Assembly (NCBI GenBank): GCA_046728155.1
Contig: JBKPDY010000112.1
Span: 1 to 64,000, forward strand
Direction of reading: 5' to 3'
Source: CAWDLX01 sp046728155
Lineage (GTDB): Bacteria; Actinomycetota; Actinomycetes; Mycobacteriales; Micromonosporaceae
Length of the DNA: 64,000 nt
Of this stretch, positions 25,728-37,300 are shown piece by piece. The notes beneath the pieces are model-generated. The model was not told where the DNA came from, searched no databases, and saw nothing but the letters and a program-made list of their open reading frames with translations. How positions within the stretch are numbered: the first letter of the stretch is position 1; each line of letters begins with the position of its first letter. A program made the translations under genes and the position numbers.

Positions 25728-26630
25728 ATGAATACCGCTGCGGCGCCCTTCGGGAGTCGGCTTCGCCTGGCATCGGTGGCCGCCGTACTAAGCCTTGCCA
25801 TGGGCGCATGTACGTCCACGTCGGCTCCCACCACGCCGGCTTCCACCGTGCCGGCTCCTACCACGACCGCGACGGGCCGCGCCATTCCGACTCCCCCGAC
25901 CTCCTCGCCCACCGCGAGCATCGATGTCCACGCGCCAGCGGGCTTCATGGCCATCTCCGACGTGGACGCGACCGTCCAGCAGGACATCCGGTACGCCACG
26001 GCACACAACTTCGTGGGGCGACCGATCGCCGGGTACCTGGAACCCGTGTGCATCCTCACCCGGCAGGCGGCCGACCGCCTGCACCGAGCGCAGGTCGCCG
26101 CGCACGCCCGCGGGTACAGCCTGAAGGTGTACGACTGCTATCGCCCGCAGCGCGCCGTCGACGACTTCGTCCAATGGGCCCGGCGCGCCGACGATCAGCG
26201 AATGAAGGTCGAGTTCTATCCACGGGTGGCCAAATCGGCGCTCTTCGAACAGGGCTACCTCGGGGCGCCCACGGCCCACAGCCGCGGCAGCACGCTGGAC
26301 CTCACGCTGGTACCGCTGCCCCCGCCGACGCAACGCGCATACCAGCCGGGCGAGCCGCTGGCCCCGTGCGTCGCGCCGGTCAGCAAACGCTTCCCCGACA
26401 ACAGCATCGACATGGGCACGGGATTCGACTGCTTCGACTCGCTGGCTCATACGCTCGATCCGCGGGTAACCGGCCAGGCCCATCAGAATCGGCTACTCCT
26501 CAGGCAGATCATGGCCGACGCCGGCTTTACCAACTATCCCTACGAATGGTGGCACTACTCGCTCACGGACGAGCCGTATCCTCACACGTACTTCGACTTT
26601 CCGGTCGCCCGCGGAGCCCTGACCCGATAA
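25728..26630 (+). CDS. VanX-family D-Ala-D-Ala dipeptidase lipoprotein
   Basis: 300 aa from ATG 25728. Lipobox LAMGA-C (Cys28), a Thr/Ser/Pro linker (about residues 30-64), then a VanX/DdpX zinc dipeptidase domain. Ligands: His184 and Asp191 in AHSRGSTLDLTL, and the EWWHY motif with Glu273 and His276; the substrate-binding Arg lies in DCYRPQRAV. Surface anchoring differs from cytoplasmic VanX of resistance clusters and suggests peptidoglycan peptide recycling. No vanH or vanA accompanies it, so glycopeptide resistance is not implied. Confidence 0.88.
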   Translation: MNTAAAPFGSRLRLASVAAVLSLAMGACTSTSAPTTPASTVPAPTTTATGRAIPTPPTSSPTASIDVHAPAGFMAISDVDATVQQDIRYATAHNFVGRPIAGYLEPVCILTRQAADRLHRAQVAAHARGYSLKVYDCYRPQRAVDDFVQWARRADDQRMKVEFYPRVAKSALFEQGYLGAPTAHSRGSTLDLTLVPLPPPTQRAYQPGEPLAPCVAPVSKRFPDNSIDMGTGFDCFDSLAHTLDPRVTGQAHQNRLLLRQIMADAGFTNYPYEWWHYSLTDEPYPHTYFDFPVARGALTR

Positions 26631-26703
26631 GGTCCATCGAATTTGGAGGAACCGAACGGTCATAGGCGTCTTCGATCGTGGAGGCGCGCCTGTCGACGAA
26701 GTC

Positions 26704-27945
26704 TCAAGTCCACAGAGTACTGATCGGCAACGCAGCGATGCGCTCGTCAAGCTGTTGGATTCGCGGCCCAGTGTAGAAAACGACGCCCTGAACAAACCTA
26801 TCGCCCAGCTGGTCGCGTAGCCACGCGAGATGCCGTGCAGCGTCAGACCGCGCAACTCCCGATGCCTTGACTTCGATCCCGATGATGCGGTTACCCGCTA
26901 CCTCGATGAGTAGATCTACCTCACGCCGTCCGCCTTCCTGACGGAGGTGGAACATTCGGGCATCTCGCTCGGTGAGTGGCAGCTCGGCCCGCAACTGAGC
27001 GGCGACGAATGTATCGATGATTCGGCCGAGGAGATGAGCGTCGCGCAGTACGGCGTTCGCATCCGTACCGGTCGACGCAGCGACCAGTGCCGGATCCACA
27101 AGATATCGCTTTGGCCCTTGAACAAGCCGTTTGAGCCTGTTGGTGAACCACGCCGGCACCGCGTCGACGATGAATATATTTCGGAGGAGGCTTTCGTAGG
27201 CCACGGCAGTCTTACGGTTTATGCCAGCGCCGTGGATGAGGGTCGTGATGTCGGCCACTTCGGCTGAATGCATTGCAATTACGTCGAAGAACCGACGCAG
27301 CCGTTGTGGGTCCCTGCGGCTCTCGATGGCCAATGCATCACGGGTTACCACCTCGCTGACATAGCTGGTCATCCAGCGTCGTCGACCCGCACTGCTCAGT
27401 CGCAATACTGGTTCGGGGAACATTCCCGCCAGTGCGAGGTCGACATAGTCGCGTACATCCAAGGCTTGATGAGTGCTATTCAGGCCTTCGGTTCCGGATG
27501 CTACGACTCGGTCGACAAAGGGCTCCCGGTCCACGTCGCCCCGGGTCTCCCTAACTGTGAGTCCGGTCATGGGCACCTGAATAACCCTCCCAGTCCCGGG
27601 CCACGCTTGAACGTCAAGTTCAGCGCGGACCGACCCGGTTAGGATGAATCGGCCCGGACGCGGGTCCAGGTCCACCGATCGCTTTACCGCCCCGAGCACT
27701 GCTGCGGCTTCCTGCCACTCGTCCAGGACGACCGGTTCGGCGAGGCCCCGAAGCGCCGCATCCGGGTCGGTCTTGAAGATGTCAGCCTCCTCTGGCCGGT
27801 CGAGCCGGATCACGGTCGAACCGTGGCGAGTGGCGGTTGTTGTCTTCCCTGACGCCCGCGGTCCGACCAGCGAAACCGCAGGGAACTCCGCGAGCAGGCC
27901 ATCGAGGAGCGGATCGACAAGCCGGCGCCGGTAACCATGGTCCAT
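26704..27945 (-). CDS. AAA ATPase with DUF4143 domain
   Basis: 413 aa from ATG 27945. Walker A GPRASGKT (residues 28-35), Walker B VVLDEWQ near residue 75, then sensor ILTGS and a C-terminal DUF4143 region with VDLLIEV and IGIEVKAS, a PD-(D/E)xK-like pattern (residues about 340-365). These standalone ATPases are patchily distributed and often tied to mobile DNA; function unsettled. Codon use is visibly less GC-rich than neighbours, in keeping with acquisition. It sits between the VanX-like gene (convergent) and the DUF255 gene (divergent). Confidence 0.85.
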   Translation of the reverse strand: MDHGYRRRLVDPLLDGLLAEFPAVSLVGPRASGKTTTATRHGSTVIRLDRPEEADIFKTDPDAALRGLAEPVVLDEWQEAAAVLGAVKRSVDLDPRPGRFILTGSVRAELDVQAWPGTGRVIQVPMTGLTVRETRGDVDREPFVDRVVASGTEGLNSTHQALDVRDYVDLALAGMFPEPVLRLSSAGRRRWMTSYVSEVVTRDALAIESRRDPQRLRRFFDVIAMHSAEVADITTLIHGAGINRKTAVAYESLLRNIFIVDAVPAWFTNRLKRLVQGPKRYLVDPALVAASTGTDANAVLRDAHLLGRIIDTFVAAQLRAELPLTERDARMFHLRQEGGRREVDLLIEVAGNRIIGIEVKASGVARSDAARHLAWLRDQLGDRFVQGVVFYTGPRIQQLDERIAALPISTLWT

Positions 27946-28071
27946 CCTGGTAACCTACCACTATCATGCAGAAGGGCATACCGACGTCATGCAGGACTTA
28001 GTCCCGATTTTCTGCACGTAGGAGACGGTGGTACTCAGGATGAGCGGATCGTGCTGTGCGAGAGTGGTCAG

Positions 28072-30075
<2,004 letters not shown>

Positions 30076-30196
30076 GCCCGTCGCCGAGAGGGTTCCCCAC
30101 GGACGATCCGCTCGTTGGCCACGGTGACACGCCCGTCGCGAATCGCCGCCCGGGTGGCGCAGTAATGCGCCCCTGGCCGGGGGAAGGGTCCTCGCC

Positions 30197-32482
30197 ATGG
30201 CCGGTCTGGCTGCCGCACTCAACGTCCCCGGGGCCATTGAGCCGCTCGTCGCCGCGCTCACGTCGCGCGGCCCCGAGGGCGCCTCATGCCACATCGCCGG
30301 CGTACCGGGCGTCCAGCTCGACATCGTTGTACGCGCGGTCATCCCGTCCATTGTTCGCGTAGTCGCTCCTGAGCCAGGTCCGTCGCGGAATGGGGCAGAA
30401 CAGACAAACTCGAGGCGTGTCGCGCCGCCGCCGGTGGTCGCGGCCATCGCGGTCGATGGCGTGGCATCGATGAGTGCCCTCGACGCCGGTTACGCCGCGG
30501 ACGGCCCCTCTGGACTCCTGCACGGTCGAGAGGCGTACGCCGTCGTCCTTGCCGATGCCGAGCGGGGGGAACTGGTGCTCGGGCGGAACGGCGGAGCGGC
30601 TGGGCTCTACTACGCCTGGCACTCGGGCGGCTGGCTGGTCGCATCCGAACCGGCGGCGTTTCGCGCTGCGGGCGTCGAGGCGCGGCCCGATGTCAGTACG
30701 GTGACCCGCTTCGTCGTCACCGGCGCCGTCGACGACACGTCCGCCACGTTCTTCGACGGGATCGCTCAGGTGCTCCCGGACGAGGTTGTCGCACTCACGC
30801 CCGACGGCCAGGCCCGCCACTACCATCCGGACACGGATCTCGGCCCAATGTCGATCACGACGGCGCTCGGCGATGCGATCGGGCAGGGGAGAATCGCCGT
30901 CCTCGTCCGGCCCGGGCGGCTGGGTGCGGCCGTACTGGGAGCGGCGCTGTCCCGGCCGGACCGGCCCTACCCGTTGCCCGTCCACACGGCCACCTACCTC
31001 GGCGTGGACCAGGTGGCCTCGCATACACCGGCCATCCTGGCGCCGTTGCCGCCTGGCACGGTACGGCACACTCCGCATGAGTTCGACTTGTCCACATTGG
31101 ATCTCGACACGTTCCTGCTGGAATTGGGCGAGCCTGTGCCGGACCTCGACCTGTACCAGCTCTGGGCGGTTGCCCGAGATCTGAGCGGCGGCGCCGACGT
31201 CGTGGTCGACTCCGGCCGCGGACTGCCCGACGCCACGGCACGGGTGAGTGATCGGCTGTCGGCCCGGTACGGTGTCAGCGTCCGGTGTCCCGTCCGCGAG
31301 GCGGCGGGAGATGCCGACGCCGACGATCTCGCCGCGTTGATCAACCGGACCCTTCCGGCGGCCGTCGCCCGGTATGCCGCCAGGGAAACTGCCCGGTCGG
31401 CCACTGCCCGCGAGATCGTGCTGCATTGGCGCGACGCCGTCGTGGCCGCTCTCTCCGTTGCCCGACCGTGGGCGGACCCTTCGTCCTCTGTGGACGCTGT
31501 GCGCCGTCTAGCCATCGGGGAGCCGGTCGACGCCGACGTACTGTTGCGCGCGTACCTGGTCGAGCGATGGCTTTCCACCCTCGAACTACCCCCGGATCGA
31601 CGGGCACTCAAGACTGCCCCGGCCAGCCGTCCGGACCAGCCGGAGGCGATCGACGTGGGCGACGCCGCGCCGAACGGGGGATACTGGCTCCGCTGGCCGG
31701 TGTCGACGAAACGCATCGCACCTGGGGCGGAACTCGCGTCCACCATCGCCTTCTACGCCGAGGGGGCATTGGCCGAACTGCGGACACATCATGGGTACGC
31801 CGACGCGCTGCGCGGGCCGTGGTTCGCCGTCGTCGCCGGAAAGGTGCTCGCGGTGGCGCAGCAGCGGCTCAGTCCCCTGTGGAGTGTCGAATCTGGATGG
31901 TTGGCGCGGGTGCTCGCCCGTACTGTGCGGCGTCGGCTGCCATTGCTGGCGCAAGCGTGGACGATGCAGGTCGCGCTCGAGGAGGTGGGCACGCTCCGGC
32001 TGCTCAGGGCGGTGTGGGCCGCGTTGTTGCGTCGCCGTCGGCGGCTCGAACAGCTCCTGCCCGATGGCTTCCCGGTGTTCGCGCCGCGGCCGGAGGCTAC
32101 TCCGCCGGGCGACAGCGCGGTCGTGCGGAGCCCGGTCGAGCCGGACGGCTTCGCCGAGTCCCTTCTGTCTGCGCTGCGTTACTCGCTCGAGGCGGACATC
32201 TTCGGCACGCTGGCCGGGTGTGCCGTTGTCCGGGCGGACGACACGGGGTCACGTGTGTTGGGCTTCGCCGCTGGCCCCTTCGCCGACGCCGTGCCGAGGG
32301 CCGAAGAGCTCGTGGCGAGGGCCTGCGCGGACAATCCCGTGGGACAAGGGCGCGAAGGTACGCCATTGGTGCTCGTCTTCGAGGCGCCGGCGCCCCGGCG
32401 CCGTGATCGTGGGCGCGACCCGCGCCTGCTGGATGTCAAGGTCGACCGGCGGGTCGGTAAGGACGCCGGATTACACAAGTAG
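30197..32482 (+). CDS. degenerate asparagine-synthetase-like / F420-ligase-like fusion
   Basis: 761 aa from ATG 30197. The first 200 residues follow the class II glutamine amidotransferase pattern (SGLLHGREAYAVVLADA, YAWHSGGWLVASEPAAF, FFDGIAQVLPDEVVAL), but residue 2 is Ala, not the essential Cys. The next segment resembles an asparagine synthetase domain without the SGGxDS ATP loop (VVDSGRGLPDAT stands near it). From about residue 492, WPVSTKRIAPG, GKVLAVAQQRLSPL, SGWLARVLARTV and DNPVGQGREGTPLVLV resemble the long F420-0 glutamate-ligase family (PF01996). Both halves look non-canonical; function unknown. The family call for the C-terminal half is from memory of motifs, not a search. Confidence 0.6.
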   Translation: MAGLAAALNVPGAIEPLVAALTSRGPEGASCHIAGVPGVQLDIVVRAVIPSIVRVVAPEPGPSRNGAEQTNSRRVAPPPVVAAIAVDGVASMSALDAGYAADGPSGLLHGREAYAVVLADAERGELVLGRNGGAAGLYYAWHSGGWLVASEPAAFRAAGVEARPDVSTVTRFVVTGAVDDTSATFFDGIAQVLPDEVVALTPDGQARHYHPDTDLGPMSITTALGDAIGQGRIAVLVRPGRLGAAVLGAALSRPDRPYPLPVHTATYLGVDQVASHTPAILAPLPPGTVRHTPHEFDLSTLDLDTFLLELGEPVPDLDLYQLWAVARDLSGGADVVVDSGRGLPDATARVSDRLSARYGVSVRCPVREAAGDADADDLAALINRTLPAAVARYAARETARSATAREIVLHWRDAVVAALSVARPWADPSSSVDAVRRLAIGEPVDADVLLRAYLVERWLSTLELPPDRRALKTAPASRPDQPEAIDVGDAAPNGGYWLRWPVSTKRIAPGAELASTIAFYAEGALAELRTHHGYADALRGPWFAVVAGKVLAVAQQRLSPLWSVESGWLARVLARTVRRRLPLLAQAWTMQVALEEVGTLRLLRAVWAALLRRRRRLEQLLPDGFPVFAPRPEATPPGDSAVVRSPVEPDGFAESLLSALRYSLEADIFGTLAGCAVVRADDTGSRVLGFAAGPFADAVPRAEELVARACADNPVGQGREGTPLVLVFEAPAPRRRDRGRDPRLLDVKVDRRVGKDAGLHK

Positions 32483-32507
32483 CCTTAGTAACCGTTCGAG
32501 CAACGAG

Positions 32508-32996
32508 TCACAGCGAACGCCGCAGCGCAGCGTCCTTCTCCTCTACCGCCGCACGAAGTCCGTCCTGAAAGGATTCCATCCGTCGGCGGAGATGCTCGTC
32601 GGTGGCGGCAAGGATCCGTACGGCCAGGAGACCGGCGTTTCGGGCGCCACCGATCGAGACCGTGGCGACCGGAACACCGGCCGGCATCTGGACGATGGAG
32701 AGCAGCGAGTCCATACCGTCGAGGTACTTCAACGGGACGGGGACACCGATGACGGGGAGCGGCGTCGCGCTGGCCACCATACCGGGCAGGTGCGCGGCGC
32801 CACCGGCGCCGGCGATGATGACCCGCAGGCCGCGGCCGGCCGCACCGCGCGCATATGCGATCATCGCATCGGGCGTCCGGTGTGCCGAAAGGACCCGCAC
32901 TTCGTAAACCACGCCGAACTCACCGAGGGCCTCGGCAGCGGCTCGCATGGTGGGCCAGTCAGAATCGCTGCCCATGATGACGCCGACATCAGTCAC
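32508..32996 (-). CDS. purE: 5-(carboxyamino)imidazole ribonucleotide mutase
   Basis: 162 aa from GTG 32996, the start that gives normal PurE length. It converts N5-CAIR to CAIR in purine synthesis. Motifs: MGSDSDWP phosphate loop, VLSAHRTPD, and AGAGGAAHLPGMVAS. The upstream in-frame GTG 33041 would add 15 residues (MTEPTVSERARRRNG) encoded by a tandem repeat unit; both starts have GGAGG nine bases ahead, because each repeat unit supplies one. Paired with purK immediately upstream. Confidence 0.93.
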   Translation of the reverse strand: MTDVGVIMGSDSDWPTMRAAAEALGEFGVVYEVRVLSAHRTPDAMIAYARGAAGRGLRVIIAGAGGAAHLPGMVASATPLPVIGVPVPLKYLDGMDSLLSIVQMPAGVPVATVSIGGARNAGLLAVRILAATDEHLRRRMESFQDGLRAAVEEKDAALRRSL

Positions 32997-33123
32997 GCCG
33001 TTTCGCCTCCGCGCTCGCTCGCTCACTGTCGGCTCAGTCACGCCGTTTCGCCTCCGCGCTCGCTCGCTGTCGGCTCAGTCATGCCGTTTCGCCTCCGCGC
33101 TCGCTCGCTGTCGGCTCAGTCAC
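32997..33123 (-). repeat. three tandem start-codon repeat units at purK/purE junction
   Basis: On the minus strand, units begin at 33123, 33082 and 33041 and are 41, 41 and 45 bases long. Each opens with GTGACTGA or ATGACTGA and ends GCGGAGGCGAAACGGC directly before the next start. The first unit overlaps the purK stop (GTGACTGA contains it). Units 1 and 2 each encode a 14-residue peptide (TEPTASERGGETA after the start) whose TGA overlaps the following start codon. Unit 3 has four extra bases and reads in frame into purE. Confidence 0.85.
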
Positions 33124-34270
33124 CCTCACCCTCCCGCAGCCATCGCGCCGCAGCGGCCGCCCGGGCGCGAACGGAGTCGAGGTCGTCACCGAGCACGGTG
33201 ACATGGCCGATCTTGCGGCCTGACCACACCCGCTTGCCATAGAGGTGGACCCGGGCCCCCGGATCGGCCGCGAAGACGTGGTGCAGCCGCTCGTCGATTC
33301 CCATCCCACCGGTCTGTCCACCGAGGATATTCGCCATGACGGCAACCGGCGTGGTCAGCGCCGTATCGCCCAACGGATAGTCGAGGATTGCGCGCAGATG
33401 CTGTTCGAACTGCGACGTCCGCGCTCCCTCGATGGTCCAGTGGCCGGAATTGTGTGGCCGCATCGCCAATTCGTTGACGAGGAGCCTGCCACCATGCACT
33501 TCGAACAGTTCGACGGCGAGCACGCCGACGACGTCAAGCTCGACCGCGATCCGGCCGGCCAACTCCTGTGCCTGCACCGCGACGTCGGGGTCCAGGCCGG
33601 GTGCAGGAGCGAGCACCTCCGCGCAGATGCCGTCGCGCTGGACCGTCTCAACAACCGGATACGTGGCCAACTGCCCCCAGGGCGAACGGGCGACCATCGC
33701 CGCCAGTTCACGGCGTAACGGGACCCGCTCTTCGAAGATCAGCTCGACCCCTCGTTCCAGCATCGCCTGGACCTGCGCCGGGGACTCGACCGGCCAGACG
33801 CCACGACCGTCGTAACCACCGGTCGTGGCTTTGGCGATCACGCCGTCGCGATACCCGCCGAAGAACTCGGCGGCCTCTGCCATTGTCGTCACGAGCCGCC
33901 AGGGCGGTACGGCAAGGCCGAGTTCAGTCATTCGTTCCCGCATCACCCGCTTGTTCTGCGCGTGACGCAACGCGTGCGGCGACGGGTACGCGACGATCCC
34001 CTCGGCCGCGAGCGTCTCCACGTGACCGAGGGGGACGTGCTCATGGTCGAAGGTGACAACGTCGCAGCCCTTGGCGAAGTCGCGCAGGGCGTCGAGGTCG
34101 GCGTGCTGGCCCACGACCGGTTCGGCGGTCACGAGCGCCGCCGCGTCGTCCGGCGCGGCAGCGAACACGCGCAGCGACTGGCCCAAAGCGATGGCGGCCT
34201 GGTGCGTCATGCGGGCGAGCTGGCCGCCCCCCACCATGCCCACGACAGGAAGTCCGGTCCGGGAGTCCAT
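33116..34270 (-). CDS. purK: 5-(carboxyamino)imidazole ribonucleotide synthase
   Basis: 384 aa from ATG 34270; TTG 34279 is upstream in frame. ATP-grasp enzyme that carboxylates AIR to N5-CAIR. Motifs: MVGGGQLARM at the N-terminus, VTFDHEHVP, KATTGGYDGRGVW, and NELAMRPHNSGHWTIEG for the metal and ATP site. Complete length. The gene ends in GTGACTGA, which doubles as the first unit of the tandem repeat, so purE translation could be coupled to it. Confidence 0.94.
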   Translation of the reverse strand: MDSRTGLPVVGMVGGGQLARMTHQAAIALGQSLRVFAAAPDDAAALVTAEPVVGQHADLDALRDFAKGCDVVTFDHEHVPLGHVETLAAEGIVAYPSPHALRHAQNKRVMRERMTELGLAVPPWRLVTTMAEAAEFFGGYRDGVIAKATTGGYDGRGVWPVESPAQVQAMLERGVELIFEERVPLRRELAAMVARSPWGQLATYPVVETVQRDGICAEVLAPAPGLDPDVAVQAQELAGRIAVELDVVGVLAVELFEVHGGRLLVNELAMRPHNSGHWTIEGARTSQFEQHLRAILDYPLGDTALTTPVAVMANILGGQTGGMGIDERLHHVFAADPGARVHLYGKRVWSGRKIGHVTVLGDDLDSVRARAAAAARWLREGEGD

Positions 34271-34306
34271 CGCCCGCAAGCTTAGTGAGCCGCGGTCCGC
34301 CGCCCG

Positions 34307-37300
34307 TCAGCCGATCTCCCTACGGGCCCGGCGTCGCTGCTCGGAGCGGGCGCCGAAGCCGACCAGAATCCCACCGGCGAGGGCCACCAGGAGGGCGCCG
34401 GCGATCTGGCCGCGGACGAGAAACCGGATCATCTCAGCCACCGCGACGATGACCACGACAACGCCGCCAGTCATGACCGGGGCGCGTAGGCCACGGGATG
34501 AGCCGACGATCACCGTCAGGACCGCGACGGCGAAGAGCGTGACCCAGCGCGCGACCGCATCGTGGCCGATGAGCACGAGCGCCACGCTCGGGGCGAAGCC
34601 ACCGACCAACGCCGGCCCGTACGCGAGCCATGACGAGAGCTGGTTGTTGTTCCGCAGCTCCAGCGCACCGGCGAGGAGGGCGATGGCCGCGAACGGCAAC
34701 GTGTACGCCTCCGGTAGGGCCACCTGAACCGAGTAGAGCAGCACCCAGGACGCGAACAATTCAGCCACCAGGGCCGCCCGCACCAACCATTGACGCAACC
34801 TGGGAGTCCGGTCCCGGCGCAGCGCGGCGACGCCGAGCAGCAGACCCCATATCGTCAGCACCGCGGCCGCGTGACGGGGGGAGCTCAGGCTCAGCAACAG
34901 GGCGAAGGTCGCGCCGATGGCGACGGTCAGCTCCACCACCGCGGCCTCCGGCCGACGCTTGGGGAACCTGGCGAGCTGCCAGGAAGCCCCCGACAGTGCG
35001 CCGCAGACGGCGAGGACGAAGAAGGCACCGGTGCGAAGTTGCCCGTCGGCGGTGGCCAGGGCTGTGACCGGAAACGCAAATGCCGCGGCGGCCGTGACGA
35101 ACCAGGCTACCTTCCGGGCGTTCGGGTCGCGCCCTACGGCCGCGGCGGTTGCGCCGGCGGCGGCAAGGACGGCGAGCGCGGTCAGGGTGCCGGCCCGCGT
35201 CGCCAGACTTCCGGCGAGCCCGGCACCGCCGGTCACTACGCAGACGATGCCGGCCGTGCCCCGCAACAGGTGCGTCGCCGCCGGGAGCGCGGGCGGCGAG
35301 AGGGCGGCACCGAGCCCAGCGACCACCGCGACCCCCAGAGCGACCCAGGACGTGGTACCGGCCGGCGTCGCCATGGCCGCGGGCGCCACGACCGCCATCG
35401 CGGCCAGAGGTGGGAGCACGAGGGCGAGTACGAAGCGCCGACCGCCGAGGCTCGCCGCGCCGATGGCCCCGACACCGGCGAGGAGTAGCAGCGTGATCAC
35501 GGCGCCGCCCGCTGCCGAAGGCACCGGAGCGTGGCCGTAGCCGCGCCACACGTCGCTCAGCGTCCGATATGGACCAGCGAGCGCTGTAAGCCAGGCCGGA
35601 GCGCTGGCGACCGCGGCGATGGCAGCCGCCGGCACGACGGTGGTGACGACCGCGACCCAGGCACCCCGGTTCGCCGGTACCCGAGGTCTCTGATCGCCGT
35701 CATCGGACGTGGCGAGATCCTCCAGCGGGGTGGGCGTGGTCGGCCGTCGGCTCTCTCGCGGGATGTCAGCTGCGACCGCTGTGACGGCAACGAGGGCGGC
35801 CGCGGCGGCCCAGGTCTGTGCGTCTCGGAACGCCGGCAGAGCCACGGCTGCAGCCAAGGCGGTGATGACGGAGGGGATACCGACGCCGATCCCTGGCATA
35901 CCGCCGAACGAGGCGGCTCGGACCACGAGCACGACCGGGATCCCGAGCGCGGCGAGCAGCAGCGCGGCGGCGAGTACACCGGGCGCGCTGGTTCCAATGG
36001 CCGCCGCGGCGGTCGCGGCAGCCCCTGAGGAGGCGGCAAGACCGGCCGCCAAGGCTGTGCCGGGGACGATGGCGGCCACACGCCGCAGGTGTCCGACGAG
36101 GGCGACAGCGGCACCCGCCGCGACAAACGTACCGAGCACCACGCCGGTTGAGGCCGGCCGGGCGCTCGCCACGATGACCGCGTAACCACCGAGAAGGAAA
36201 GCGAGCACCAGCCGCCGTGTGGCCGGCAGAGCTCCCGGCCGGCCTGGAGGCACGAGAGCCGCGCCGAGCCCGGTGACGACGCCGAGCCCGGCGGCGAGGA
36301 GAACTGGTGCCCACCAGTGCAGGCCGAGGGTGGCGGGTAACGACAGCGCGGCGACGCAGAGCGTCACGAAGCCCAGGTCCTCGCCGACGGGCGGGGGCAG
36401 CAACGCCCAGAACGCCCCGGCCGCCAGCAAGAGACCCACGGGCACCTGCGAGCCGTAAGGTGTCCAGCCTGCGACCCGCTGCGTCCACGTCACCAGATCT
36501 GCGCTCCAGAAGGGGCCGCTCGCCATCGCCGCGTGGACCGCCTCGGTGACCGCTATCCCGGCGAGCACTAGCGCGACGGTGCCGCCGATCGCGACGCCGC
36601 CGAGCCGCGGGCCGCGTCGCCACCGTTCCGGCAGCAGCAGGACCGCCGACGCGGTCACCAGGACCATCGCCTCGGTGGTGACCAGACCGATCCCGGGTAC
36701 GACAACCGCCGCCAGGCGCGCCAGCGCGACGATGAGCGCGGCCGTGGACAGCGCGGCGCCGAGCGTGCTTGTGTCCACTATGGATCGACGCCGCGGGGCG
36801 GGATCGGGTCGATCCGGCCGCCCGGCAAACGCGTCCTCGGCCGCGCTGACCGCGGCCGGGAGCGTCCGAACCGCCTCGGCGATGCCGCCGCCACCGACCT
36901 CGAAGATGCGCGACCCGGTCGTGGCGAGCGCGGCCGTCACGATAAGCACACCAACGCCGACGTCGACCGGTTCCCGGCCGGGGACGAGAAGGCCGAACAG
37001 CAACGTTGCGACCGCCGCGGCCAGCGCGGCGCCCGCACTGGCGGTGTGCGGCAACCTGGCCGCCACCTGGGACACGGCGGCGCCCATGACCCCCAGTGCG
37101 GTGGTCACCATCGTGATCGGGAGGACGACGCCGGCTGGAAGTCCGGCGAGCCAAGCGAACGTGGCGACCGCAATCGGAAGCGTGAACGCGGCGGCGCCGA
37201 AAGCCGCGTCGGCCACCCGCTCGCGGTAGGCGCCGAAGCGGTCCGGCCATCCGACGGCGATCGCGGCGGTGGCCCCAGCGGTCAGCGCCAAGGCGGTACT

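Noticed and set aside
25728..26630. Glycopeptide resistance (vanX)
   Set aside because: No vanH, vanA, vanS or vanR nearby, and the protein is an exported lipoprotein.
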